Assembly: GCF_036324505.1 (NCBI RefSeq)
Contig: NC_086358.1
Location: 319,474 to 383,473, forward strand
DNA length: 64,000 nt
Source: Eleginops maclovinus
Lineage: Eukaryota; Chordata; Actinopteri; Perciformes; Eleginopidae
Reading direction: 5' to 3'
The translations under genes and the position numbers were made by a program. Each line of letters starts with the position of its first letter. The first letter of the stretch is position 1. The notes under the pieces were generated by a model. The model saw only the letters and a program-made list of their open reading frames with translations, was not told where the DNA came from and searched no databases. Shown here piece after piece: positions 32,758 through 44,939 of this stretch.

Positions 32758-34893
32758 CTGCGGTGATGTTGAGTTCGTTCCCGATGGCGAGGTTCCAGAC
32801 TCGGCCCCGGACGCTGGGAGGTAAGCCCCCCCACCACAGGTCCCGGGTCCGCCGGCTGGACCTCCTGGAACAGAGACAGACCTCAGGGACTTTTTTAGGA
32901 TAATTTTTCTAATATTAGCAATTTTTTCCCCAGAAATGTTGAACCTTTTTAACCAAATTTTATGGAAATATTTATTTTCTACAGATTAGAAGATATCTTC
33001 CAGCGAGCGTCCCGGGTAATACCCGTCACTCTGCTCCTGACGTACTCGGCCTCCCAGTGGGGCAGGATGTGCTGGTTCCAGGTCAGGGTGTTGCTGCAGA
33101 TCTCCTCCTCCTGCCTCACCTTCTCCTCCTGCAGCTGCTGCCTCTTCTGCGCCTCCTTCAGCCCTGACGGACACACAGGAAGCAGTTACAGTTAGCCCCA
33201 CCCGAGGGGGAGGCGCAGATCAGCCAAACATACCTCTCCTCCTGGCTGCAGCCACCATCAGGTCGTACTGGTCTCTGTGGCTCTGCGCCTCCTCCCAGGA
33301 CTTAGCCGGGAGGGTCCTGCAGGGACACACCAGGGGGGACAATTCAGAGGACAGACAGGAAGACAGACAGGTAAAGAGACAGGTAGAGAGACAGGGAGAG
33401 GACACACAGACAGACAGGAGAGAACGTACAGCGGTCTGTCCTCCAGGATCAGGCCGGTCGTGGACAGCGGCTCCACGGTCCTCCTGCTCTGACGCCCCGT
33501 AACATTGTGGGTAGGAGAGCAGCGCGCTGCCACCTGCCGAGCCTCGAACTCCTGCAACATCACATGATCAGTCGCCACGGCAACAAGAGGAGGGAGGGAA
33601 AACATTTAGAGACAGAAGGAGATCTTTTCCAAATAAAAGCATGCCAGTTCTGACCCGGTACCTGCTGGATGACTCGGGGCTGTTTGGAGGGGCTCAGCCT
33701 GGGGGGGACCTTACCGAAGAGCTTCCAACCAGGGATGCTCTGACTGACGGACCGCTGCTTCCTGCTGCAAACACACACACACACACACACATTAAAATCT
33801 GTCTCTGTAATTGTAGAGTGTTGTGTAGAGGGTCCCCCGCCCCTCGGCCCCTTGGCCCCTGACCTGCTGAAGTACTCGGTGATGTCCGGCCTCCTGGACT
33901 GCAGCTCGTTCTGCAGCTGATCCGGAGCGTTCTGTCTCCGCCCGCTGTCAAACGTGTTCCTGCAGGGCGGGGTGGGGGGCAGGAAGTGAAGGCATCATCA
34001 TCATCATCAGAGCTGACCTCCGAGGGGGGGAGCACCTCGACCTCCGACCTCTCGCTGCAGGACACTGAGCAATGCCTGCCCACATCAGTCGATCCAAGCC
34101 CCGCCCACTGCTCTTCTGGCTCCGCCTCCTCGTTGTCTATCGTTGCTGCTGAAGCTCCATCAATCCTCTCCATTTCACCCTTCAATATAAAAGCATTGAG
34201 TCCTCGGAAGGACACCGTAACGACAGACAAATCGTCAGGAATAAGCTTGCTTTGTATTTTTTTTCAAAGGTTTAAAGATTCTTCACATAATTTGACAATT
34301 TTAAGATATTTATGTTAGATGTTTAAGTCTTCAGAAATGTAAAACATTTCTCAGCAAATATATTTAACCTTATGTTTTTATTTACTGTCGTTTTTCAGAC
34401 ATCTTCTTACCAACTTTTTATGATATTTTCCAGACTTTTTTACATATATTTAAACATTTTTCGTCAAATATTATTATAAATGTTCAGTGAATTTTTCACA
34501 CATTTTGAACTTGGTTGACCAATTTTCTTATGGTCTTTTCCCCGACATTTTAAAATTATTCTGAATATTTATTACAACGTTTTAAGAATGTTTTTCTACA
34601 TTTTTTTAGAAAAGTTTTTCATTTTCAGATAATTTTCCACATTATGTGAACCTAACTCTGCCCCCTGTTGGAGAGGAACAGGTGCTACAGGTGATACTAC
34701 ATGTTTTATTTTGAAGGTAAACTCTCTTGGTTTCCTGTATTGATTAATGACGTTTTATTCTGAAGGTAACCCGGTCCTGTTTCCGGTGTTTATTATGAAC
34801 GGTGAATACGTTTACCTCCGGTTCTCCAGCAGAATCTGACCGTCTGAAGCGTCTCCTGCTCGGGGATAAGCGGGGCGCTGCGGAGCCTCTCAT
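29982..34893 (-). CDS. tbc1d12: TBC domain Rab-GAP family gene, tbc1d12-like
   Basis: TBC1D12/TBC1D14 family; in mammals these bind Rab11-type GTPases and affect recycling endosomes and autophagy. Exons seen on the minus strand: 34816-34893 (tentative start), about 33960-34179, 33864-33959, 33662-33764, 33430-33551, 33234-33316, about 33030-33163, 32758-32864, 32632-32682, 32497-32561, 32342-32413, 32122-32250, 30760-30869, 30456-30613, 30087-30190, 29982-30017. Conserved blocks: [107 protein letters not shown] and [20 protein letters not shown]. The YxQ motif is kept, but the IxxDxxR motif reads IARDVSS, so the arginine finger is Ser. Two junctions (33960 and 33030/32864) do not join in phase as I read them. 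The C terminus after KWTQ is short ([11 protein letters not shown]). Confidence 0.85.
30250..30455. repeat. about 60-bp repeat, four copies, abutting a tbc1d12 donor
   Basis: Units of gagttgcagctgattggtcg + ctgtgtgtgtgatgtcactcag end exactly at the donor of exon 30456-30613. The donor GTGAGTGACATCAC is echoed as CTGAGTGACATCAC in each copy. Confidence 0.9.
31003..31945 (-). mobile_element. Tc1-like transposon remnant, truncated
   Basis: Minus-strand transposase fragments run from 31903 to 31356 in two frames, with [15 protein letters not shown] (second D) and SPTEHLW (E; part of the motif lost). The first acidic motif reads [11 protein letters not shown], so the first catalytic D is gone. 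One end (caggtaaaatgagtattgaacac, near 31003) resembles a Tc1 terminus; the other end is missing. Confidence 0.8.
31950..32121. repeat. tandem repeat of gtgtatagggtg type beside a tbc1d12 donor
   Basis: Copies of a 12-17 base unit flank a short insertion (cagggccggccctaggc, 31983) that looks like the end of another hAT element. On the gene strand the intron begins GTACCCTATACACCACCC and continues as the array. Confidence 0.8.
32254..32282. repeat. poly-G tract
   Basis: An almost unbroken G run at the acceptor of tbc1d12 exon 32122-32250 (poly-C then CAG on the gene strand). Its length is likely unreliable in any assembly. Confidence 0.9.
32443..32491. repeat. (GT)n microsatellite
   Basis: About 24 GT units in a tbc1d12 intron, within six bases of the donor of exon 32497-32561. 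Confidence 0.9.
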
Positions 34894-36014
34894 GCCCGGG
34901 CCTCGGAGCCCTCAGGCCGGCGGAGCGGCGCTCAGTGAGGCCACTGTCCGGAGCTCCTTCATCCTCAGAGGACAGGTGAGAGCCATGTTCAGGTGACGTC
35001 ATGACGCAGGGGTACGTCGGCCTGACGTCAGACGGATACGGGTTAATTGTAGAAAATATTTGTCATTTATTTGATTCATGTGAGTTTTCTATTTTGTTTT
35101 GTTTTTGATAAATTAAAAATACCAAAATAATTGAAACTCGTTTGTAGATTTTTATTTTATTTCAGAAACAAATGAAATGATGATAAAATCCATAAACTTA
35201 TAAAAAGCAGCGATTTGCATTTATAAACATTTAGATATTAATTAGCAAAACTTAAACCAATCAGAAGGCAACATTTCACGGGGGCGGGCTTTATTCTCAG
35301 TGTTTTGACACATCAGCACAAACAAGGAGGCTCATGGGTAATGTAGTACTTAAACTTTGGCCAGGACCAATCAGGTCACTTTAAATGACCAGAGGCTCCG
35401 CCCACTTTATCAACTCTGAGTTCTGATTGGTCGACAGATTACAAAATAATAAGGTACATTCTTGTGTTTCACTCGTCTGTTAGAGATTTAAGAATTTGAA
35501 ATCTTCCCTCCGGAGGAAACATCAGGTTATTCTTCCTGACGTTCCAAACCTCTTCCATCATTCAGGCCTCAACACAGAGAGGAATGCATCCAACAGCAGG
35601 GTTCCATCCTCTGTGTGCAGGAGGGTGGTCTGACCTGTAGCACACACTCGGGTTGTGATGGTCCCAGTCTCTCCACTCTCTCCATTTCTGACATTTTAAC
35701 TCAAACAATTTTTCTATCGACTCGACCCAGAACTCCTCAGAACCAGCACATGGGGGGAAAAAGATATGGCCACTCTCTGCTTGAAACTACCAGGTTTGAT
35801 CCGGAAAATGTCAGGAATGGATTCAGCATCCTCACTATCCCCCAGAACCACTCCAGAACTGTCCGAATCAGCCGAGACATCTTTAACGATCGTCTGCAGA
35901 TGCAAATGTATGCTACCTGTGCTACAGCAGGAAACATCAGGACTCAGTTTATAGATTCCAGTTTTACGCTCTGCCTGTTCCAGACTCTCTGTAGACCTAA
36001 ACCCTGTTCAGGTC
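34894..36014. other. spacer between the zinc-finger gene and tbc1d12
   Basis: The first 100 bases are GC-rich and probably hold the tbc1d12 promoter. The rest is AT-rich or unique with no gene recognised. It probably includes the zinc-finger gene's 3' UTR; a minus-strand AATAAA lies near 35291. Confidence 0.5.
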
Positions 36015-38197
36015 TCAGGCGTAGCCGCACTTGTGCAGCGTTAGGTTACGTCTGTCCGAGTATCTCTTGCCGCACTTGTCGCAGATGAACTGCTTCCCGC
36101 CCGCGTGCACGTGCCTCTCGTGTGTGCGCAGGTGGCTGCCCTGGCTGAAGGCCTTGCCGCAGACGCCGCAGCTGTAGGGCTTCTCCCCGGTGTGGATGCG
36201 CAGGTGCAGCTTCAGGCTGTTGGCGTTGTTGAAGGTCTTGTCGCAGCAGCTGCAGCTGAACGGCCGCGCCGAGGAGTGCGTGCGCCCGTGCTGGATCAGG
36301 CTGCCCTGCTGGCTGAACGTCTTCCCGCACAGGCCGCAGCTGAAGGGCCGCTCCCCGGTGTGCGTCCGCTGGTGGATCTTCAGGTTGACTGCTTGCCGGA
36401 AGCTCTTCCCGCAGAGCTCGCAGCCAAAGGGCCGGGCGCCGGTGTGGATGCGCTGGTGGCTCTTCAGGTTCACGGCGTGGCGGAAGGTCTTGGGACAGAG
36501 CTGGCACTGCAGCGGCTTCAGCCCGGCGTGGATCAGCTCGTGCGTCCGCAGTGCCACGGCGCGCGTGAAGCCCTTCCCACACAGCGTGCACACGAAGATC
36601 TTCTGGCCGCCATGCGTCTGCATGTGGCGCTGCAGGTTCTGCCGCAGGTTGAAGCGCCGGTTGCACACCTGAGGGATCAGAAAGATAAAACGTGTCTCAG
36701 ACTTTGACCCGGGACCCGGTCCCCAGCTCTCCCAGTGGGACTCTGTGAGGAGGGGTGTGTGCAGGTGTGTGTGTGTGTGTGTGTGTGTTTGTGTGTGTGT
36801 GACCTTGCAGCTGTGCGGCTGCTCGTCAGTGTGCACGATGCCGTGCGTCTTCAGCTGCGACTGCTTGCTGAAGCTCTTGCCGCAGGCGCTGCAGCTGAAG
36901 GGCCGCTCCCCGCTGTGCGTGCGCTCGTGGTTCTGCAGACTCTGCCGCTGCCGGAAGGTTTTCCCACAGGCGCCACAGCTGAACGGCCGCTCCCCGCTGT
37001 GGACCCGGCAGTGAGACTTGAGGTTGCTCTGAGACGTGAAGGACTTCCCGCAGGCCGCGCAGGAGAAGAACTTCCATGTCACGCTCTTCAGGCCGAACTG
37101 CTGCTGGGGGTCAAAGGTCAGCTGCTCGGCCAACTCGGCAGGTTCAGCCCGAGCTCCTGAAACACAGCATCACATACCATCATATCCAGCGGGGGGGGGG
37201 GGGGGGCTCAGCTGCTGAAGGGTCAACCTCAGGCTCTCACTCTGTGTGATGGAGTCCAGGTCCACGACCCCTCGCTCGTCTTTCACCGTCACCGCTGGGA
37301 CGAACAGACCCTCCTCCTCCTCCTCCTCCTGCTTCGTCTGAGACACAACCACAGGAGTCAGTGAATGCACCGCCCACAGTCAGGCAGGTCGGTGAACGCA
37401 CCACCCAGAGAGTCAGGTCAGTGAACGCACCACGAAACTTACCTGGATGGATCTGTTGACGTCGGTGTCCTGCAGGCGGACCCCGTATGAGTGTTCGGCC
37501 TCTGAGAGGACAGACCACAGGTTGTTATGACATCATGATGGCGGGGTTCTTTATGTTTTATAGAGGGGGGGGGGCGTTACGTACCGACGTGGTCTGTGTT
37601 GAGGACCTGGATGAAGCTGGTCTGGGATCGGATCGCCCCCCCCTCGACCTGTAGCTCCGCCTCCTCCACAAGGTTCAGGATCTTCCCCAGAGCCTCGTTC
37701 CCCAGGGTCTCCATCAGGGAGGCAAACTGCACCTGGGGGGGGGGCAGATCACAGACAGACGATGAGGATTTACCTTTACCTACAGACTCAGGTCTTTGAG
37801 AGACCCCCCCCCCCCCTTCAGGAGGGTTTCTGTATGTCCACTGACAGTTTGTGCCGCTTTTAAAGTTGAATTACATCTTTATCTTCTAATGTTTAAATGT
37901 CTTGTTCAATAAAATGATCACTAAACCCTAAAATATTCTGGGTTTTTTTACTTTCTGAAATTAGTCTTTTTGACTGCAGTTTTTCTCCGACCCCCCCACC
38001 CCCCTCCTCACCATCTTCTCCCGGCTCTGGTCCCTCACTGGGTGCGGATCGGGAGCCTCCTGCCCGGCCCGGAACTCCAGGCAGATCAACAGCTCCGGTC
38101 CTCCTGACACCAGCTTCTGCAGCTCGGCCACTGCAGAGAGAACCAGAGCCTCCATCACCGCAGAGAGCTGCGTGTACAGGCCGGGGAAGAGGCTCAT
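36015..38197 (-). CDS. C2H2 zinc-finger protein with 11 fingers
   Basis: Probable DNA-binding transcription regulator. Six exons join in phase: 38012-38197, 37585-37732, 37443-37501, 37241-37337, 36804-37156, 36015-36668, giving 498 residues. The first exon (MSLFPGLYTQLSAVMEALVL...AVAELQKLV) and the FASLMETLGNEALGKI block resemble the N-terminal helices of many fish zinc-finger genes. An acidic stretch EEEEEE follows. Ten complete fingers have the C-x2-C-x12-H-x3-H form with TGERPF-type linkers; the tenth has H-x4-H spacing. The eleventh (FICDKCGKRYSDRRNLTLHKC) ends in C instead of H. An intron of 135 bases splits finger 4 between its two cysteines. I do not recognise a named orthologue. Confidence 0.9.
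36765..36802. repeat. (GT)n tract in the zinc-finger gene intron
   Basis: Reads (AC)n on the gene strand, starting at the donor GTCACACACAC. Confidence 0.85.
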
Positions 38198-39440
38198 TCT
38201 GCCGGGGAGACAGAGCCACTGCTGCCGCTGGACCTCCGGAGCTAGCGGAGGAGCTAAAACAGGAGCTAAAACAGGAGCTAACAGAGGCGCTAACGGAGGC
38301 GCTAACGGAGGCTAACTGAGCTCTTTGTTGTTATTATATTACATTTATAAAAGTTGCTTTTTATATTATAATGTAATAAAGAGAAACTTAAAATAAATCT
38401 GACTTTAGAGCAGAAACAGTGAGCAGGAAGTGATTCTGAGGTCACTTCAGGGTTCATCCTCTGCCTCCGGCCCTTACCTCCCCCTGCTGCTCGGGAGGGG
38501 ACCAGACAGGACGAGCTGCTGTCTGTACAAACAAACAAACCAATCAGAATCCCTTTATGGGTCCCACAGAGGGAACATTTAAATGTGCTACAGCAGCAGC
38601 AGAGCCAGAGACAGCTTTACAAAAGAAAATATGCAATACAAATATAAAGAAAACACACACTTTATAAAACACACATCCTGAAGGAGATATGGAGCCAGGT
38701 AAATGCTGCAGTTATTAATAATGGCATAGTTATGTTTATATATTGCACATCAATTGTTATTGCACAACTAGTCCGTTTTTTGTTGTGTGTATGGGGTCTA
38801 CCAGGGGCCATGCTGGTTAAAGAGTCTGACCGCCTCAGGAAGGAAGGACCTCCGTGAGACACCGCGGGTGCAGCAGCCTGTCGCTGAAGGAGCTGCACAG
38901 TGCGGACAGGGTGTCCTGGAGGGTGGGGGGACACATTGTCCAGCAGGGAGGACAGCTTGGCTGCCATTCTCCTGTCTCCCACCACCTCCACAGTGTCCAG
39001 AGGACTCCCCAGGACAGATCTGGCCTTCCTTATCAGTCTGTTCAGTCTCTTCCTGTCAGCAGCCGAGATGCTGCAGCCCCAGCCGAACACACCATAGAAA
39101 GATGGCTGATGCCCCCACAGAGTCAAAGAAGGTCTGAAGGAGTGCCCCATGATTGTGTGGTTGTGCTCTTTCTGTGTGTCTCGTATCTATTTATCTTATT
39201 TGCACCATGTATGTGGAGTTGTTGGAGGAGCACGCAACATAAGATTTTCATTGCCAACATATACGTTGTATCTGCTGTGCATATGACCAATAAAACCTTG
39301 AAACCTAATATCTTTAGATCTCATATCTGCAGCAGTGACGGAATGTGTTTGTGTCTGGGCTTGCAGAGGGTTTCCTCATGGACTGCTTGAGGAACCGGAA
39401 GTGTCCGCATAAGGAGTTGCTGTCAGAGGGGGGCGGGGCC
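38198..39440. other. spacer between the divergent zinc-finger and ch25h-like genes
   Basis: Starts with five gagctaa-type short repeats (38238-38320) next to the zinc-finger start, then unique sequence, then the LINE remnant. No further gene seen. Confidence 0.5.
38790..39150 (-). mobile_element. LINE reverse-transcriptase C-terminal remnant
   Basis: The minus strand reads ISAADRKRLNRLIRKARSV, then a block with VEVVGDRRMAAKLSSLLDN, a signature found at the end of many fish non-LTR retrotransposon polyproteins. A frameshift follows. On the plus strand, 39280-39305 has gaccaataaaaccttgaaac, which resembles a retroelement 3' tail. Confidence 0.7.
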
Positions 39441-39456
39441 TCCGGGTCTATATAAG
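39431..39456 (+). promoter_or_regulatory. ch25h-like core promoter: GC box and TATA box
   Basis: GGGCGGGGCC at 39431-39440 is followed by TATATAAG starting at 39449, 50 bases before the start codon at 39499. Confidence 0.75.
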
Positions 39457-39498
39457 CCCTGTGGTGCAGCGGCTCACAGAATAACTCTCACACATGTG

Positions 39499-40444
39499 AT
39501 GGAGATGATGATACTGCAGCCTCTCTGGGACTTCCTGCTGGGTCACGCGTCCCTCCTGCAGTCCCCCCTGTTCCCTGTGTTCTTCTCACTTGGGGCTTAC
39601 CTCACCTGCTGCCTGCCCTACCTGCTTTTGGACCTGCTGTCCCTCAGGTGGGCCTCTGTGCGCAGGTACAAGCTGCAGTCTAAGAGCACCGTCAGCTGGG
39701 CCTCAGTGTGGAGCTGCCTATCTCTGACGCTCTACAACCACCTGGTGTTCCTGCTGCCGGTCACCGTGTTGCACTGGCACCTGAGCACCGGCCAGCTGCC
39801 GGCTCAGGCCCCGGCCCTGCCCCGCCTCCTGGCCCAGGTGTTCGTCTGCCTGCTGCTGTTTGATTTCCAGAGCTTCACTTGGCACCTGCTGCACCACAGG
39901 GTGCCATGGCTGTACTGCACCTTCCACAAGGTAAGAACCTGAGACTCCACTGAGACCCCCCTGAGACTCACCTGAGAACCCTCTGAGACTCCCCTGAGAC
40001 CCCACTGAGACTCCCCTGAGACCCCACTGAGACTCCCGTGGTCAGCAGATTCAGAATGCTTCTAATCGTCCCCTGAGTTGTTTCTAAATGTTCTTCCTTA
40101 CCCCCCCTCAGGTGCACCACACCTACACCTCCACCTCGGCCCTCACCACAGAGGCCTCGGGGGCCATGGAGACCCTGAGCTTGGGCTTCTTCTCCGGCTG
40201 CACCCCCGTGCTGCTGGGCCTGCACCCCCTCAGCCAGCTGAGCTTCTTCCTGCTGAACATCTGGCTGTCTGTGGAGGACCACTGCGGGTATGACCTGCCG
40301 TGGGCCACGCACCGCGTTGTACCCCTCCAGCTGTACGGGGGGGCCCGGCACCACGACCTGCACCACCTCAAGTCCAACTGCAACTACGCCCCCTACTTCA
40401 CCCACTGGGACCGGCTGATCGGGACCCTGGAGACCCGGGACTGA
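39499..40444 (+). CDS. ch25h: cholesterol 25-hydroxylase, ch25h-like, with one intron
   Basis: Di-iron membrane hydroxylase of the fatty-acid hydroxylase superfamily in the ER; makes 25-hydroxycholesterol, a regulator of sterol synthesis and of antiviral defence. Two exons, 39499-39930 and 40112-40444, join in phase 0 to give 254 residues (human 272). Hydrophobic segments cover about residues 20-60 and 75-125. The histidine clusters are present: HLLHH (129-133), HKVHH (143-147, spanning the splice junction), EDH (199-201) and HHDLHH (224-229), then NYAPYFTHWD. I chose the ATG at 39499 because upstream frames stop. Mammalian CH25H has no intron; here GTAAGA...CAG separates FHK from VHH. It could be one of the teleost ch25h paralogues; the exact member is not resolved. 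Confidence 0.92.
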
Positions 40445-40455
40445 GCACTGGAGGG

Positions 40456-40893
40456 AGGTCAAGAGACAAAGATGAGGAGATGGACATGAAGCTATGTGGA
40501 CAAAGAGATGGAGAGGTAAAGAGACAAAGATGAGGAGATGGACATGAAGCTATGTGGACAAAGAGATGGAGAGGTAAAGAGACAAACATGAGGAGATGGA
40601 CATGAAGCTATGTGGACAAAGAGATGGAGAGGTAAAGAGACAAACATGAGGAGATGGACATGAAGCTATGTGGACAAAGAGATGGAGAGGTAAAGAGACA
40701 AACATGAGGAGATGGACATGAAGCTATGTGGACAAAGAGATGGAGAGGTAAAGAGACAAACATGAGGAGATGGACATGAAGCTATGTGGACAAAGAGATG
40801 GAGAGGTCAAGAGACAAACATGAGGAGATGGACATGAAGCTATGTGGACAAAGAGATGGAGAGGTCAAGAGACAAACATGAGGAGATGGAGGT
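40456..40893. repeat. 58-bp minisatellite after ch25h
   Basis: About 7.5 copies of a 58-base unit that contains gagacaaacatgaggagatg and gaagctatgtggacaaagag. It starts 12 bases after the stop codon, so it probably lies in the 3' UTR. Confidence 0.95.
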
Positions 40894-41444
40894 CAAAAAA
40901 CAGACTTCAAGGGATGGAGACAAAGATGGAAATTGATGGACTGAAAGAGATGGAGATAAAGCAATTTCACAAATTCATTGTAACTGAACTATATTTGTGT
41001 TAAACTAAACAAGGTTTTTATATGTTGTCCAGTTTTCTGAAAATAAGTTTGTGGTATGCATTTTGGTAAACAAGCTCAGATTTACAGATTCCACTTCACA
41101 TCATCTTTTACATTAAAAGAATATTAATAGCTGTGTTTATGGCTGATCATATAAAGATGTATTTATTTATTAACTTCCACCGTCATGTTGTTGGTGGAGT
41201 GTTTAATGAGTGAAATCTAGAGGAAGGAAACCACGATAAGACGTCTTAAATGTGTAACGTTCATATTGAACTCCGCTCTCAGAGTCCCTGATGGCAGCTA
41301 CAGACGCTCTGTTTCAGAGGAACGAGTATTTAGTCTGTGTTGGTGCTTCCTGTTCCTCAGACAGTATTTGACATGATTGTGACTGAAAGTGGAAACAATA
41401 TTTATGAAGAACATATTTTTGCACTTTGATTAAAACGAACTGAA

Positions 41445-41450
41445 AATAAA
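41445..41450 (+). terminator. candidate ch25h polyadenylation signal
   Basis: AATAAA 1 kb after the stop codon, in AT-rich sequence downstream of the minisatellite. Confidence 0.5.
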
Positions 41451-42057
41451 CTTTGTGGAATCTGCATTCCAATGTAAAGCACCACATTCATCCTGCTGTT
41501 CCTCAGATATACAATACTGCATAAACAACGTTATAAAAGCAGGGCTAATACTTTTGACATACAGTCTTAATTTGACTAAATTCATTTTGAGATTAATTTG
41601 TTAAAAGCTGGAAAATGTTTCACAAAAGTTAAAAATCGAATTTACAAAATGTGATGCTAACGTTAGCTATAGCCCACCTGACTAATCAGTCACCCCCTGG
41701 GGAGGTTTATTATAGTGGTTATGCAGTACCCTCCATCAGTAGGGGGACAGGCAACAAGAGCTGCAGAGAAGACATGGAGCAATTCCTGGAAACCATCAGA
41801 CCCCTCCCCCCCGCCCCCACACACACAAACTCCCACCCACACACACTTTCCTGCTGGTTACTGTAAGTGAAGTGGTCCCAGACTCTGCAGAAACGCGTCT
41901 CACAGCTCAGGACTCCCTGCTGTGATCACACATTTAACCCTTAAATATAAAAGCTATCATCAACACATTTATTCCAACAGCTCAAAATCAATCTGCAGGA
42001 TTGACTAACTGACCACCCTCTGTACGGCTCATGTAGCCCCTCCGCTTTTCCACTTCA
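41451..42057. other. non-coding spacer
   Basis: No gene, element or long repeat recognised. Confidence 0.5.
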
Positions 42058-43177
<1,120 letters not shown>

Positions 43178-43290
43178 TGTACGTGATAGACTAAGGGGCG
43201 GGACATCTCTAAGCTGGTTGACCAATCACAACAGAGCCAGCTAACCAATCAGAGCAGACGGGACTCTGGTTTCCGACAGAGGGTGAGCAG
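43178..43290 (-). repeat. dispersed repeat with CCAAT-like motifs, copy 2
   Basis: Inverted counterpart of 19685-19792: aaggggcgggacatctc, gttgaccaatcacaacagag, ctaaccaatcagagc and tttccgacagagggtgagc appear in the mirrored order. Confidence 0.75.
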
Positions 43291-43567
43291 AGCTCTGTAC
43301 TTCTGTCATATTCACCTCTCAAATGTCCCAATGGACAAATCAGAATCCAGTATTCAACTAAGCCATGTAATAAATAATAATAACCACCTGAAACGTCCTC
43401 TGGGACAATAACGTTTACTCAAATATAAATCAGAGGACTTCCTCAGGAATCAGTGTCGGGTCATCCAGAAGCGCTCATCAGACCTCCTCTGTCTCAGCAG
43501 TGATGTATTCTGGGAAAGTCCAGAGTCTGCGTCTCTGAGAGGACGGGACATGTGGAAGTCATTAAAG

Positions 43568-44373
43568 TCACCTGTAACCTGTAGAATCACCTGTAGAATA
43601 CCTGTAACCTGTAGAATCACCTGTAGAATACCTGTAACCTGTAGAATCACCTGTAGAATACCTGTAACCTGTAGAATCACCTGTAGAATACCTGTAACCT
43701 GTAGAATCACCTGTAACCTGTAGAATCACCTGTAGAATACCTATAACCTGTAGAATCACCTGTAACCTGTAGAATCACCTGTAACCTGTAGAATCACCTG
43801 TAGAATACCTGTAACCTGTAGAATCACCTGTAGAATACCTGTAACCTGTAGAATCACCTGTAGAATACCTGTAACCTCTAGAATCACCTGTAGAATACCT
43901 GTAACCTGTAGAATCACCTGTAGAATACCTGTAACCTGTAGAATCACCTGTAGAATACCTGTAACCTGTAGAATCACCTGTAGAATACCTGTAACCTGTA
44001 GAATCACCTGTAGAATACCTGTAACCTGTAGAATCACCTGTAACCTGTAGAATCACCTGTAGAATACCTGTAACCTGTAGAATCACCTGTAACCTGTAGA
44101 ATACCTGTAACCTGTAGAATCACCTGTAACCTGTAGAATCACCTGTAACCTGTAGAATACCTGTAACCTGTAGAATCACCTGTAACCTGTAGAATCACCT
44201 GTAGAATACCTGTAACCTGTAGAATCACCTGTAGAATACCTGTAACCTGTAGAATCACCTGTAGAATACCTGTAACCTGTAGAATCACCTGTAGAATACC
44301 TGTAACCTGTAGAATCACCTGTAGAATACCTGTAACCTGTAGAATCACCTGTAGAATACCTGTAACCTGTAGA
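43568..44373. repeat. minisatellite of cctgtagaat(c/a) and cctgtaa units
   Basis: About 800 bases built from cacctgtagaata, cctgtaacctgtagaat and close variants. On the minus strand each unit reads CTACAG|GT(A/G/T), like a splice donor. The open frames (TGILQVILQV, TGDSTGYRYS) are artefacts. Confidence 0.95.
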
Positions 44374-44529
44374 TAACTAAGCACACCCGGGGACATTATG
44401 AGAGACGCTTTGAATGAAACTACCTTTTTAAAGACATTAAGACAAAAGTGAGGACACAATTCACAAAGATTTGTTGCTGTGATTTAAGTTTGGGAATTGC
44501 CGGGTCTCTGCAAGATCTGAATAACAAAA

Positions 44530-44531
<2 letters not shown>

Positions 44532-44608
<77 letters not shown>
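44532..44608. repeat. (GT)n microsatellite
   Basis: About 38 GT units. Confidence 0.95.
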
Positions 44609-44609
<1 letters not shown>

Positions 44610-44860
44610 CTGTACAGAGTGATTACGCAAGGCAGTCAAAAGGCCTTTGTCTCACTTCCTGTGGTGACGTGTTCAGGGAAAGTCCGAACTCTGTAACTAC
44701 TCAATGTTTCTAAACATTAATCTGAGTACTTTTTATAAATGATTTGATTAACTTCTTTCTGTCTGCAGGTGAACATGTTCTCAGGTGTAAACATTAAGAG
44801 GGATTAAATTAAAGTGAACAGAAGCAGCTTCCTGTAGTTCTGTGTTAAATGTATGTCAGC

Positions 44861-44933
44861 AGCGCCCCCTGCAGGCCACACAGTGTTGGTACAGGAGTCC
44901 TGCAGTAACACTGTGTGGCCTGCAGGGAGCGCC
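44861..44933. repeat. palindromic end of the 54-bp minisatellite
   Basis: An inverted copy (agcgccccctgcaggccaca...) and a direct copy (aacactgtgtggcctgcagg...) of the repeat unit face each other around a 19-base spacer. The arms are about 26 bases with one mismatch. Confidence 0.85.
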
Positions 44934-44939
44934 ACAGTG

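Noticed and set aside
34802..34996. Plus-strand 64-codon frame, considered as a HELLS first exon because HELLS neighbours TBC1D12 in human
   Set aside because: The sequence does not resemble HELLS and lacks an ATG start in this frame. The minus strand offers a better fit as the first tbc1d12 exon with a GTAAAC donor.
36046..37160. Other long frames across the zinc-finger exons on both strands
   Set aside because: Shadows of the GC-rich C2H2 exons; only the minus-strand frame with C-x2-C...H-x3-H is real.
39496..39498. GTG start for the ch25h-like gene
   Set aside because: The adjacent ATG at 39499 is the normal eukaryotic start.
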